Shown in pieces: positions 20,512 through 26,660 of a stretch of 28,709 nucleotides of DNA. How positions within the stretch are numbered: the first letter of the stretch is position 1; each line of letters begins with the position of its first letter. Under the pieces are notes generated by a model. The model had not been told where the DNA came from. It was given only the letters and a program-made list of their open reading frames with translations, and did not search any database. The DNA comes from a virus: the IMG/VR virus record IMGVR_UViG_3300042484_002769, positions 1 through 28,709 of that record; one strand, written 5' to 3'. The position numbers and the translations under genes are program-made.

Positions 20512-20517
20512 GGACCT

Positions 20518-20538
20518 ACTTTACCCTAACGTTTTATT
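20518..20538 (-). promoter_or_regulatory. Middle promoter (box + TAAAGT)
   Basis: AATAAAACGTTAG, GG, TAAAGT; the ATG at 20511 is exactly 6 nt after the hexamer. The whole box also encodes the C-terminus of the upstream gene. Confidence 0.75.
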
Positions 20539-20808
20539 ACTAACCTGTTTTCTTCCGCTGCGCATTCTGGAAGAGTGAGCATACTTAGAATAGTTACCAA
20601 GCTTATCTTCAAACCTCAGAAGATCCCGACAAGCTGCACCGATGTGTTGCTTACCAATACAGCGATTCTCTGCGTTAAGTTCACCGTTTGTATAAACCCG
20701 ACAGCCATACACACCCTTACCTAAGTAAGTAACTTTGACGGTGTGTTCAACATCACCCAGCATCATCTTGCGAGGACCAAACACTGACCAGAAGTTATAC
20801 TTGTTCAT
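20521..20808 (-). CDS. 95-aa protein whose C-terminus is encoded by a promoter
   Basis: It reads MNKYNFWSVFGPRKMMLGDV and then VTYLGKGVYGCRVYTNGELN. The last residues NKTLG are read through the AATAAAACGTTAGG promoter box, and the stop TAA is part of the TAAAGT hexamer. Last cistron of the unit from 22004. The C-terminus is basic (SSRMRSGRKQVS). Family not recognised. Confidence 0.65.
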   Translation of the reverse strand: MNKYNFWSVFGPRKMMLGDVEHTVKVTYLGKGVYGCRVYTNGELNAENRCIGKQHIGAACRDLLRFEDKLGNYSKYAHSSRMRSGRKQVSNKTLG

Positions 20809-20819
20809 ATCTAATTGTA

Positions 20820-21170
20820 TTAGAGTTCCATGTTATCAATCACAGCATGCATTTCCGATCTGAGTTCAGCAATGATCTGCTTCCTCATTTCAGAATTTTC
20901 TGCCTTTGACAATAGACGACCAGCTTCAAAAGCTTCTTGTAATGCACGCTCACTGTAGTATGCACGATCTTCCTTTTCACCAGAAATCTTAGAAGGTGAG
21001 ATATGCTTATGTCCCCGCTCTTCCATCAGACGGGAAACATAGTGGGTCATACGGATTCGATCACTGTTATACCAACAGTTATTCTTCTCTTTATTATTCG
21101 CAATCGGATCACCGAATTGCTTCCAGAGTTTGTCTGACAAATCATTCAACATTTTAAGAACATCACTCAT
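20820..21170 (-). CDS. 116-aa protein, unknown function
   Basis: It reads MSDVLKMLNDLSDKLWKQFG, then RIRMTHYVSRLMEERGHKHI, then a long helical segment (RALQEAFEAGRLLSKAENSE). It follows the 102-aa gene by 6 nt. AATTAATT rather than a Shine-Dalgarno sequence precedes the ATG. No family recognised. Confidence 0.7.
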   Translation of the reverse strand: MSDVLKMLNDLSDKLWKQFGDPIANNKEKNNCWYNSDRIRMTHYVSRLMEERGHKHISPSKISGEKEDRAYYSERALQEAFEAGRLLSKAENSEMRKQIIAELRSEMHAVIDNMEL

Positions 21171-21176
21171 AATTAA

Positions 21177-21485
21177 TTATTGTAAACTCCAGTCTTCTTC
21201 CATCATACACAGTTCAAAGATATCAACACCAACCATATCAGCGATAATTTCTTCGTGATCCATCATGGCATCAGTAGGATCACCTGCACCGATAGTCATG
21301 TCGATGTATTCATCAATCTGTTCCCATTTGTCCGCTTTCATACGAGCCACCTTATCCGAAAACTTGCGACTGTTTTCGCAGTAAGGACATCCCCCATGAG
21401 GTCGGCAGCTATGATCAAACGCTTGCGAACCATAGTACCCTTTGCGCTTTTCTTTACCGTGTTTAACTGCTTTTTCGAGGCTCAT
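21177..21485 (-). CDS. Conserved phage protein with CPYC motif
   Basis: This 102-residue protein reads MSLEKAVKHGKEKRKGYYGS, then QAFDHSCRPHGGCPYCENSR. HGKEKR..Y.GS.AFD.SCR.HG.CPYC is a recurring phage and prophage protein pattern. Two of the cysteines plus histidines could bind zinc. The C-terminal half is acidic. Function unknown. Confidence 0.75.
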   Translation of the reverse strand: MSLEKAVKHGKEKRKGYYGSQAFDHSCRPHGGCPYCENSRKFSDKVARMKADKWEQIDEYIDMTIGAGDPTDAMMDHEEIIADMVGVDIFELCMMEEDWSLQ

Positions 21486-21492
21486 GATTTTA

Positions 21493-21606
21493 TTAGTTAT
21501 TTAAAAATTCAACTAGTCTACCGTCAAACATGGCAACTACAGTGTTCAGAACACACGCAATGATGGCGATTTTTTTCAGAAGATCGAAGATTGATTCAGC
21601 GTTCAT
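21493..21606 (-). CDS. 37-aa membrane peptide
   Basis: It reads MNAESIFDLLKKIAIIACVL then NTVVAMFDGRLVEFLNN: one hydrophobic segment between charged ends. It lies 10 nt after the stop of the 126-aa gene and 7 nt before the 102-aa gene. Function unknown. Confidence 0.55.
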   Translation of the reverse strand: MNAESIFDLLKKIAIIACVLNTVVAMFDGRLVEFLNN

Positions 21607-21616
21607 CTTGATTATT

Positions 21617-21997
21617 TTATAGAGTAACTCCGAAATCATGCTTCACTCTGCGTTTACCATAATCTGTAATCCCAGATTCATCCCAGCATGGAGAAGTATC
21701 ATGTAACACTTGAAGCTCTTTCCAAAAACTCGGGGAAGCACCTTGATATTTTTCTTGAAGAAGGGAATCAATACCAACCTTCTCATTGATAACATTAACA
21801 TCAGATCCTCCATCAGCAGGAAATGTGTTGGTAATTTTAATACCTTCGTCGGTCATACAACGACCGACAGCACAACGGTTACGATTTGATCCTTCGTAAA
21901 CACAATTACCAGAGTCTTCATCATAACCACGATTTTTTGAGTTATAGAAGCTGACGGTTTCCAGTAGGATTTCTTTTTCTTTTTGGGTGATTGTCAT
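21617..21997 (-). CDS. Conserved phage protein (RCAVGRCM family)
   Basis: This 126-residue protein reads MTITQKEKEILLETVSFYNS, then CVYEGSNRNRCAVGRCMTDE, and ends KELQVLHDTSPCWDESG. It resembles a phage family with a core of C.Y......RCAVGR.., sometimes found with the CCLGV family (15671 here); function unknown. The start is exactly 6 nt after TACACT. First gene of a five-gene unit. Confidence 0.75.
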   Translation of the reverse strand: MTITQKEKEILLETVSFYNSKNRGYDEDSGNCVYEGSNRNRCAVGRCMTDEGIKITNTFPADGGSDVNVINEKVGIDSLLQEKYQGASPSFWKELQVLHDTSPCWDESGITDYGKRRVKHDFGVTL

Positions 21998-22003
21998 GTG
22001 TGT

Positions 22004-22024
22004 AGTGTAGCTTAACGTTTTATT
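22004..22024 (-). promoter_or_regulatory. Middle promoter (box + TACACT)
   Basis: AATAAAACGTTAA, GC, TACACT; the ATG at 21997 is exactly 6 nt after the hexamer. The upstream gene's stop touches the box. Confidence 0.75.
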
Positions 22025-22370
22025 ACCGGGGATTCACTGCGTAGATTCTGCGACCATAAACGAATGCAAAATCGGAATTGTCAATATACTTTTCTCCGTC
22101 GTGGAATCTTTCCAGCTTGTAGGGATTGTAGTTGATGGAGGTGTATTTATGAATCTTATCAGGACCGTCTACAAGCTCTCCAATGATGTAAGCATGTACA
22201 TTCTTTCGCTTGCTTTTAAGCACTCTCTGCCGTCCAGCTTGTGATACATAAAAGGTTGCGTTGTTTAGAAAGACTTGTTCAGCGTGTTGGGTCACTTTCC
22301 AAACACCATTCACTTTCGTTTGCACCGAAAGCATTTTCTTGTGAAGATTAAAGTAGCAGCGAACTTTCAT
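22023..22370 (-). CDS. 115-aa protein, unknown function
   Basis: From 22370 it reads MKVRCYFNLHKKMLSVQTKV, then AEQVFLNNATFYVSQAGRQR and VHAYIIGELVDG. The start is chosen because it lies 2 nt after the stop of the 110-aa gene; a longer frame overlaps that gene fully. A phage family with FxVxxAGRxRVLxxxxKNVHA is familiar to me but has no known function. Confidence 0.7.
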   Translation of the reverse strand: MKVRCYFNLHKKMLSVQTKVNGVWKVTQHAEQVFLNNATFYVSQAGRQRVLKSKRKNVHAYIIGELVDGPDKIHKYTSINYNPYKLERFHDGEKYIDNSDFAFVYGRRIYAVNPR

Positions 22371-22372
22371 AA

Positions 22373-22705
22373 TTACATTGCGAGAACTTGATTCCAAACA
22401 TCGGTCACTTTGTTTTTCAACCGAAGCTCCCAACCGGGAACCCTGTTGATACGATTGCTCTTGATAACTCCTCGATCTGTTTTGGTATTAACCGCACACA
22501 CCCGAATAGCATCTTTGCCGCAAGCACGACTGATACCATCGTTCTTGTGAATAGAACTGTAAACCTTCACAACAACATTTGGTTTGGTGAGAAGTCTCTT
22601 AACATAAACGACTTCCATAGCATGTCCACTGAATTCTTTCACCCAGTTTTTCTCTGGTAGGAAGATTTTGTCGAACTCGCTTTCGAGGATGGTGATGTAA
22701 GCCAT
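22373..22705 (-). CDS. Conserved 110-aa phage protein, unknown function
   Basis: From 22705 it reads MAYITILESEFDKIFLPEKN, then NVVVKVYSSIHKNDGISRAC and GKDAIRVCAV, then INRVPGWELRLKNKVTDVWN. VYSSI..N.G.SR.CGKDAIRV is a pattern found in many phage and plasmid proteins of unknown role. The start is exactly 6 nt after TACCAT; the frame upstream runs through the box and the tRNA gene. Confidence 0.75.
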   Translation of the reverse strand: MAYITILESEFDKIFLPEKNWVKEFSGHAMEVVYVKRLLTKPNVVVKVYSSIHKNDGISRACGKDAIRVCAVNTKTDRGVIKSNRINRVPGWELRLKNKVTDVWNQVLAM

Positions 22706-22711
22706 GCCATC

Positions 22712-22732
22712 ATGGTAGTCTAACGTTTTATT
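22712..22732 (-). promoter_or_regulatory. Middle promoter (box + TACCAT)
   Basis: AATAAAACGTTAG, AC, TACCAT; the ATG at 22705 is exactly 6 nt after the hexamer. The tRNA gene ends 7 bp upstream. Confidence 0.75.
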
Positions 22733-22738
22733 ACTGAA

Positions 22739-22811
22739 TAGCGGTGGTGGGATTTGAACCCACACTCTACTGATTTTGAGTCAGTTGCCTCTGCCGTTGG
22801 GCTACACCGCC
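22739..22811 (-). tRNA. tRNA with anticodon CAA (Leu codon UUG) but a short variable arm
   Basis: A cloverleaf on the minus strand: acceptor GGCGGTG/CACCGCT (first pair G-U), anticodon stem ACTGA/TCAGT with loop CTCAAAA (anticodon CAA), a 5-nt variable region AGAGT, T-stem GTGGG/CCCAC with TTCAAAT, and discriminator A. CCA is not encoded. The anticodon predicts leucine, yet leucine tRNAs are normally class II with a long variable arm. Confidence 0.8.
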
Positions 22812-22819
22812 GAAATATA

Positions 22820-23395
22820 TTAATTTGTTTTTTCGTAGACCAATACTTTGTTTTTGTTTGAATCATCCGCGCTCCAAATATCAGATTGAGGAGTTGCGGT
22901 GGTGATATTATCAGATCGTTTCATATTGTCAAGGTCCATTAGATAAACCTTGTATTCAGGATTTGTGGTTGCATTTTTAATGAAAGATTCCCACAGCTTT
23001 TTTCCGCCTTCAAGGTGTTCATTGTCAGACACAATGCCATTAAATTTATCAACATAAAGTTTGTACCATGTTGATGTAATGTTGGCATTTGCGTAAGCTT
23101 CTCGAATCCTGAGAAAGTATGCTTGCTTGTATTGCAATGGTGTATCCCTGAGAGAGACACGCATCACGGGAATCACGGTTTGCTTTCCTGCTTGTAGATC
23201 GTTGATTGAGAACACAAACCCCATAGTTTGTTGAGGATGAACAACATAAAGGAATTCATCCTGTTCTCCAAGAACAATATAATCTTCAATGTTGCGCACA
23301 CTAATGGGAGTGAACTTTGCGTCCTTTTGATAGATCACATCACCAGCGTAATATTTTGGCATTTCTTGAAGTAGAAATTGTTGAAAGGTTCTCAT
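22820..23395 (-). CDS. Putative capsid-packaged protein, unknown function
   Basis: This 191-residue protein starts MRTFQQFLLQEMPKYYAGDV. The first 11 residues match the shared leader, with an L-Q-E cleavage site at 9-11. A TAAATA late box lies 6 nt upstream. The mature part is beta-rich then helical (YFLRIREAYANANITSTWYK). It is a single late gene among middle-promoter units. Family not recognised. Confidence 0.7.
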   Translation of the reverse strand: MRTFQQFLLQEMPKYYAGDVIYQKDAKFTPISVRNIEDYIVLGEQDEFLYVVHPQQTMGFVFSINDLQAGKQTVIPVMRVSLRDTPLQYKQAYFLRIREAYANANITSTWYKLYVDKFNGIVSDNEHLEGGKKLWESFIKNATTNPEYKVYLMDLDNMKRSDNITTATPQSDIWSADDSNKNKVLVYEKTN

Positions 23396-23401
23396 AACTA
23401 T

Positions 23402-23407
23402 TATTTA
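23402..23407 (-). promoter_or_regulatory. Late promoter (TAAATA)
   Basis: GTTTAAATA on the minus strand lies 6 nt before the ATG at 23395. Confidence 0.6.
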
Positions 23408-23410
23408 AAC

Positions 23411-23599
23411 TTAAAGAAAATGTTTAAGTAATTCTGTCACAATAAACCAAACACCAGCTAGAATGGCAAACAATCCACAGAGAATACCAACTACCCAGAG
23501 TGCCAAGATGATTTGCAATCGCTTGAGAAGAGTCTTTTCAAATGGCGTGAGATCCGATTCATCAATCTGTTCGCCGTTTCTTTTATAATTCATCTTCAT
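23411..23599 (-). CDS. Small membrane protein
   Basis: From 23599 it reads MKMNYKRNGEQIDESDLTPF and then a C-terminal transmembrane pair (LQIILALWVVGILCGLFAIL, AGVWFIVTELL): 62 residues. A longer start at 23641 overlaps the preceding gene by 29 nt. The start at 23599 leaves 13 nt after that gene's stop and is slightly preferred. Function unknown. Confidence 0.6.
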   Translation of the reverse strand: MKMNYKRNGEQIDESDLTPFEKTLLKRLQIILALWVVGILCGLFAILAGVWFIVTELLKHFL

Positions 23600-23612
23600 A
23601 TCGTGTTGGTTG

Positions 23613-23897
23613 TTATCGAAGGTATGCCACACTGTATTCATGGCAAGCCGCTAGACCAGATTCATCATTGATGTTGCCTCTGATGTGTGCAGCAGGAGCC
23701 GACCACCCAGCAGGTTTAAAAAGATCACCTGTGTTCTTATCAACGAATGCGTATGCGCTGCTCGGTGTGATTCCGTCACGACTACGGCAAATCTTATAGA
23801 ATTTTTTGCCAGCAGTAAACACAAATGATTCTCTACTTGCGCTGGTTTTTGGGAACTTCAAGTTCAACTCTGACACGAACTCTTCGATTGCTTTCAT
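23613..23897 (-). CDS. Conserved phage protein (GDLFKPAGWSAPAAHIRGNI family)
   Basis: This 94-residue protein reads MKAIEEFVSELNLKFPKTSA, then AGKKFYKICRSRDGITPSSA and YAFVDKNTGDLFKPAGWSAP. The core VDKxTGDxxKPAxWxAPAxHxRGNI recurs in many large phages and plasmids; role unknown. Its start is exactly 6 nt after TAAATT. Confidence 0.78.
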   Translation of the reverse strand: MKAIEEFVSELNLKFPKTSASRESFVFTAGKKFYKICRSRDGITPSSAYAFVDKNTGDLFKPAGWSAPAAHIRGNINDESGLAACHEYSVAYLR

Positions 23898-23903
23898 GCT
23901 GTT

Positions 23904-23924
23904 AATTTACTCTAACGTTTTATT
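23904..23924 (-). promoter_or_regulatory. Middle promoter (box + TAAATT)
   Basis: AATAAAACGTTAG, AG, TAAATT; the ATG at 23897 is exactly 6 nt after the hexamer. Confidence 0.75.
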
Positions 23925-23934
23925 ACTGGATTAA

Positions 23935-24024
23935 TGGTGGTAGGTGTGGGATTCGAACCCACGGTGGAGATTGCTCTCGCGGGCTTATGAGGCCCGTCCT
24001 ATCGAACCGCTAAGGGAACCTACC
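23935..24024 (-). tRNA. Class II tRNA with anticodon CAU
   Basis: The acceptor GGTAGGT/ACCTACC, a short D-stem, the anticodon stem CGGGC/GCCCG with loop CTCATAA (anticodon CAT), and T-stem GTGGG/CCCAC with TTCGAAT are clear. CCA is encoded. Between the anticodon and T stems lie 17 nt with a GAGA/TCTC stem: a long variable arm. That arm is typical of Leu, Ser and Tyr tRNAs, not Met or Ile, so its amino acid is uncertain. Confidence 0.85.
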
Positions 24025-24042
24025 ATGTGATTTTAAATATAA

Positions 24043-24116
24043 TCCTCCCAATCGGACTTGAACCGATAACCAACGGCTTATGAGGCCGCTGCTCTGACCA
24101 ATTGAGCTACAGGAGG
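24043..24116 (-). tRNA. tRNA with anticodon CAU (Met, or Ile2 if modified)
   Basis: The acceptor CCTCCTG/TGGGAGG (two wobble pairs), anticodon stem GCGGC/GCCGT with loop CTCATAA (anticodon CAT), a normal short variable region, T-loop TTCAAGT and discriminator A are seen. CCA is not encoded. Elongator Met is the default reading. A lysidine-modified Ile2 tRNA for AUA cannot be excluded. Confidence 0.88.
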
Positions 24117-24162
24117 TTATGAAGATTGTATCTGTTAGATCATCTCTTGCTATATCTATATT

Positions 24163-24348
24163 TTAGTACAGATATCCGTTATTGCAAGTGGTCTTCTCAA
24201 CAAATGATCCCATGCTTTTCACAATAGGAGACTGCCGGGTACCAAGGCTTCGATTGACAATGGTTCCAGCCTTACCAGACTTCTTGAACACCTCACTACG
24301 CCATGAGGATTGAAGCTGTCGTTGCGGTGCTTTGAATTTCGTTTGCAT
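24163..24348 (-). CDS. 61-aa basic protein, unknown function
   Basis: It reads MQTKFKAPQRQLQSSWRSEV and continues FKKSGKAGTIVNRSLGTRQS. It is strongly basic, with a likely disordered middle. The start is exactly 6 nt after TAAAGT. It is followed by the two CAU tRNAs, probably cotranscribed. Family not recognised. Confidence 0.65.
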   Translation of the reverse strand: MQTKFKAPQRQLQSSWRSEVFKKSGKAGTIVNRSLGTRQSPIVKSMGSFVEKTTCNNGYLY

Positions 24349-24354
24349 GTCGTT

Positions 24355-24375
24355 ACTTTACTCTAACGTTTTATT
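24355..24375 (-). promoter_or_regulatory. Middle promoter (box + TAAAGT)
   Basis: AATAAAACGTTAG, AG, TAAAGT; the ATG at 24348 is exactly 6 nt after the hexamer. Confidence 0.75.
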
Positions 24376-24424
24376 ACTGAATCGTGATGCTCCAAGTATC
24401 ACCACCCGATCTGTAATTATTATA

Positions 24425-24691
24425 TCAGTGTTCCTTAGCAAGCCACTCTTCGTACTTGATAACCTCTTCCGATGTAATTCCTCGACCCATTACATAGGTA
24501 AAGGCTCCATGGAAATTCATAAACTTTTTAAGAAGACCGTCAAGTCTACCATCTCCGTTAGAATCTTCTGTAACATCCCATCCAGTAATATAAATAGGAG
24601 TTGTTGACTTTTGAAGCTGATCAATAATACCTTGACCTAATGGTTCTCCTGTGTTGGGGATGTGTTTAATAGTTCCTAGTTTGTATGTCAT
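24425..24691 (-). CDS. 88-aa protein, paralogue of the 63-aa gene at 25514
   Basis: From 24691 it reads MTYKLGTIKHIPNTGEPLGQ, then GWDVTEDSNGDGRLDGLLKK. The first 50 residues align with the 25514 protein (LGxIKxIPxTGxPLGxxIIxQL, GWxxTExSNGD). The start at 24691 is preferred over 24703 because it aligns with the paralogue. Last gene of the operon behind nadV. Function unknown. Confidence 0.68.
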   Translation of the reverse strand: MTYKLGTIKHIPNTGEPLGQGIIDQLQKSTTPIYITGWDVTEDSNGDGRLDGLLKKFMNFHGAFTYVMGRGITSEEVIKYEEWLAKEH

Positions 24692-24715
24692 ATTTTTATT
24701 CATATTTTTATTAAG

Positions 24716-24964
24716 TTAATATCTACGGGTGTATCCACAACGAGAACAACGAATGTTGTTGGTTCCGGGAATATCATCCATAAGGCAAACCTCTACTGTT
24801 TTAAACTCACTGTGCCAATCACCATCCCAATCCTTATAACCAGCATCAATGTCCTTAAATTTAGTATGAGAACATTCTGATTGTTCTTTCGTTGGTTTTG
24901 GAATTCGACAGGATAATCCATGAAGATCTCTACCTGCTAGTTTATCAGCTACAGTGTATTTCAT
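24716..24964 (-). CDS. 82-aa protein with C-terminal CxxC, unknown function
   Basis: It reads MKYTVADKLAGRDLHGLSCR, then KPTKEQSECSHTKFKDIDAG, and ends IRCSRCGYTRRY. Together with the C-x-H pair in ECSH, the CSRC could form a small zinc site. It lies 3 nt after the 110-aa gene. Family not recognised. Confidence 0.7.
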   Translation of the reverse strand: MKYTVADKLAGRDLHGLSCRIPKPTKEQSECSHTKFKDIDAGYKDWDGDWHSEFKTVEVCLMDDIPGTNNIRCSRCGYTRRY

Positions 24965-24967
24965 ATC

Positions 24968-25300
24968 TTAAACTGGGAAGTGACCGTATCCGTATGACTT
25001 AGCTTTAGGGAACAACACACCAATTATTTCAGCTGTGTCTTTACTAATTTCGATGATTTCAAAATTCTTTAAGAAGTTGCTAAAAGAATCATAGTCAATG
25101 TATTCATTAGTACCAAAGCAAACTTCAAAGTATTTATTAGTACCAGAGCAAACTTCAAAGTATTGATCGTCTTCTTCAATTTCTAGCTCGCTTTTAAATT
25201 CACTCAACGCTTTATTCCAAGCATCAAGATTGTCAAAAATCTTAAACCCGCTGACATCCATTTCGTCAGCCAAATTATCTTCAAATTTTACTAGTATCAT
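24968..25300 (-). CDS. 110-aa acidic protein with an internal tandem repeat
   Basis: It reads MILVKFEDNLADEMDVSGFK and contains two copies of a ten-residue unit (YFEVCSGTNK, YFEVCFGTNE) from a 30-bp duplication. Otherwise acidic alpha/beta sequence. It is a middle gene of the operon between 25705 and 24425. Function unknown. Confidence 0.7.
   Translation of the reverse strand: MILVKFEDNLADEMDVSGFKIFDNLDAWNKALSEFKSELEIEEDDQYFEVCSGTNKYFEVCFGTNEYIDYDSFSNFLKNFEIIEISKDTAEIIGVLFPKAKSYGYGHFPV
25101..25160. repeat. 30-bp tandem duplication inside a gene
   Basis: Two adjacent 30-bp units (25101-25130, 25131-25160) match at 28 of 30 positions. The frame is kept, adding ten residues. Confidence 0.85.
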
Positions 25301-25339
25301 ATTCTTTTCTAAAAAGTAATCGCGCTTATAATTGTTCGC

Positions 25340-25492
25340 TCAATCTTCTTCATCATCTTCGTTGAACTCTTTAAGAGCTTCACTATACCAATCCCAATTG
25401 TCAACGCCAGCGTTTTGTAGACATTGTAGTAGTCTTGAATCTTCAAGAAGATCGTTATATTCCTTTTTTGTAATTGTTACTGTTTCTTCCAT
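25340..25492 (-). CDS. 50-aa conserved phage protein
   Basis: It reads MEETVTITKKEYNDLLEDSR, then LLQCLQNAGVDNWDWYSEAL, with an acidic tail. ITKxEYxxLLExxxxLxxLxxAGVDNWxxY is a pattern I recall from many phages (a small helical protein of unknown role). It lies between the 63-aa and 110-aa genes of the operon. Confidence 0.75.
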   Translation of the reverse strand: MEETVTITKKEYNDLLEDSRLLQCLQNAGVDNWDWYSEALKEFNEDDEED

Positions 25493-25513
25493 ATTCTAAT
25501 TGTTTAGAAGTTC

Positions 25514-25705
25514 TTAGCTACAAAAGTTTTTTAGACTATTGTCTAGATCTGTATGGAGTAAACTATCTCCATTAGAAGATTCTGTAATGGTCCACCCAAA
25601 ATGAGAAATTGGAGTACCTAACTTTTCAAGCTGGTTGATAATATCCTCTCCCAAAGGATCTCCTGTGGGTGGAATGTCTTTGATATTTCCTAAATTATAA
25701 TTCAT
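25514..25705 (-). CDS. 63-aa shortened paralogue of the 24425 gene
   Basis: It reads MNYNLGNIKDIPPTGDPLGE, then GWTITESSNGDSLLHTDLDN. It aligns with the first two thirds of the 88-aa protein and then ends early, suggesting tandem duplication and truncation. It starts 9 nt after the stop of the NAMPT remnant. Function unknown. Confidence 0.6.
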   Translation of the reverse strand: MNYNLGNIKDIPPTGDPLGEDIINQLEKLGTPISHFGWTITESSNGDSLLHTDLDNSLKNFCS

Positions 25706-25714
25706 ATTGATCTA

Positions 25715-25813
25715 TTAGAAGTTCTTAGCAACATTAGCACGAACCTCTGCCAATGTCCAGTCCTTCTTGATAAATCCGTTACAGAAGACTTGAACAAAAG
25801 CACAGTTCTTAAC
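25715..25813 (-). pseudogene. Displaced remnant of a NAMPT C-terminus
   Basis: The minus strand reads VKNCAFVQVFCNGFIKKDWT then LAEVRANVAKNF and TAA: 32 codons with no start codon. It aligns end to end, without gaps, with the last 32 residues of the intact NAMPT (from V500), with 19 identities including VKNCA and KNF. Immediately upstream is the endonuclease's late promoter and an in-frame stop. It uses AAG and AAC like the body of nadV, not AAA/AAT like the present nadV tail. Confidence 0.85.
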
Positions 25814-25821
25814 ATATTAAC

Positions 25822-25827
25822 TAAATA
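25822..25827 (+). promoter_or_regulatory. Late-type promoter (TAAATA) for the homing endonuclease
   Basis: ACTAAATA lies 5 nt before the ATG at 25833 and 9 bp beyond the NAMPT remnant. Confidence 0.55.
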
Positions 25828-25832
25828 TAGTT

Positions 25833-26660
25833 ATGACAACATATTATACTGTTTATAAAATAACTAATTTAATTAATAATAAAGTTTACGTAGGAGTTCA
25901 TAAAACTGACAATCTGAACGATGGGTATATGGGGAGCGGGAAGATCATAAAATCATCAGTTGAAAAACATGGAATAGAAAATTTTAAAAAAGAAATTATT
26001 CACATATTTGATAATTCTGAAGAAGCATACGATATGGAATCTAAAATTGTCACTGAAGAGTTTATTTCAAGAGATGACACATACAATATACGGATCGGTG
26101 GGATAGGAGGATGGGATCATATAATCCCCGGTAAATATCAACTTTCAAAAGAAACTAGATCGCGTATTGGTAATAAGCTCAGGGGCAGAACATTCACATC
26201 CGAATCTAAAGATAAAATGTCAATATCTAGAAAACTATATATTGCAAGTGGTGTAGAACTACCGAAAGGTATGTTAGGAAAGGAGCATTCAGAAGAGACA
26301 AAAGAAAAAATAGCGAAAACTAAAGAAGGGAAACGAAATCCAAATTTCGGAAAAATTTGGATTACAGATGGCATCAAAAATAAACATATTCTCAAAAGTG
26401 AGGTGATTCCAGATGGATGGAATCGAGGAATGACGGTGAGTGATGAGACTAAACGAAAACAATCTGAATCAGCAAAAACTCGCGCAATTAGAGAAAAAAA
26501 TACCAACACTAGACACAATAACAATGCTAAAAAAGGAAAGTCACATGTCAATTTCGGAAAATTTTGGATAACGGATGGATGCAGTAATATTATGATTTTT
26601 AAGACTGAATGTATCCCTGCTGGGTGGAAGAAAGGGATGACTGTAGTTAAAACTGCTTAA
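25833..26660 (+). CDS. GIY-YIG homing endonuclease with NUMOD3-type motifs
   Basis: This 275-residue protein begins TTYYTVYKITNLINNKVYVG, a GIY-YIG core (VYK...YVG), followed by GYMGSGKIIKSSVEKHGIEN and the acidic SEEAYDMES helix. Three DNA-binding NUMOD3-like segments (SKETRSRIGNKLRG, SEETKEKIAKTKEGKRNPNF, SDETKRKQSESAKTRA) and two copies of a WITDG-x5-12-IPxGWxxGM unit follow. It is the only plus-strand gene after 7447 and is A-rich. It lies between intact nadV and the NAMPT remnant, so it probably invaded nadV. Confidence 0.9.
   Translation: MTTYYTVYKITNLINNKVYVGVHKTDNLNDGYMGSGKIIKSSVEKHGIENFKKEIIHIFDNSEEAYDMESKIVTEEFISRDDTYNIRIGGIGGWDHIIPGKYQLSKETRSRIGNKLRGRTFTSESKDKMSISRKLYIASGVELPKGMLGKEHSEETKEKIAKTKEGKRNPNFGKIWITDGIKNKHILKSEVIPDGWNRGMTVSDETKRKQSESAKTRAIREKNTNTRHNNNAKKGKSHVNFGKFWITDGCSNIMIFKTECIPAGWKKGMTVVKTA

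Noticed and set aside
22739-22811. Reading the third tRNA as a plus-strand tRNA-Gln because of the TTTTG-like loop
   Set aside because: The T-loop (GTTCAAATC), the D-arm GG and the acceptor order fit only the minus strand, which gives anticodon CAA.
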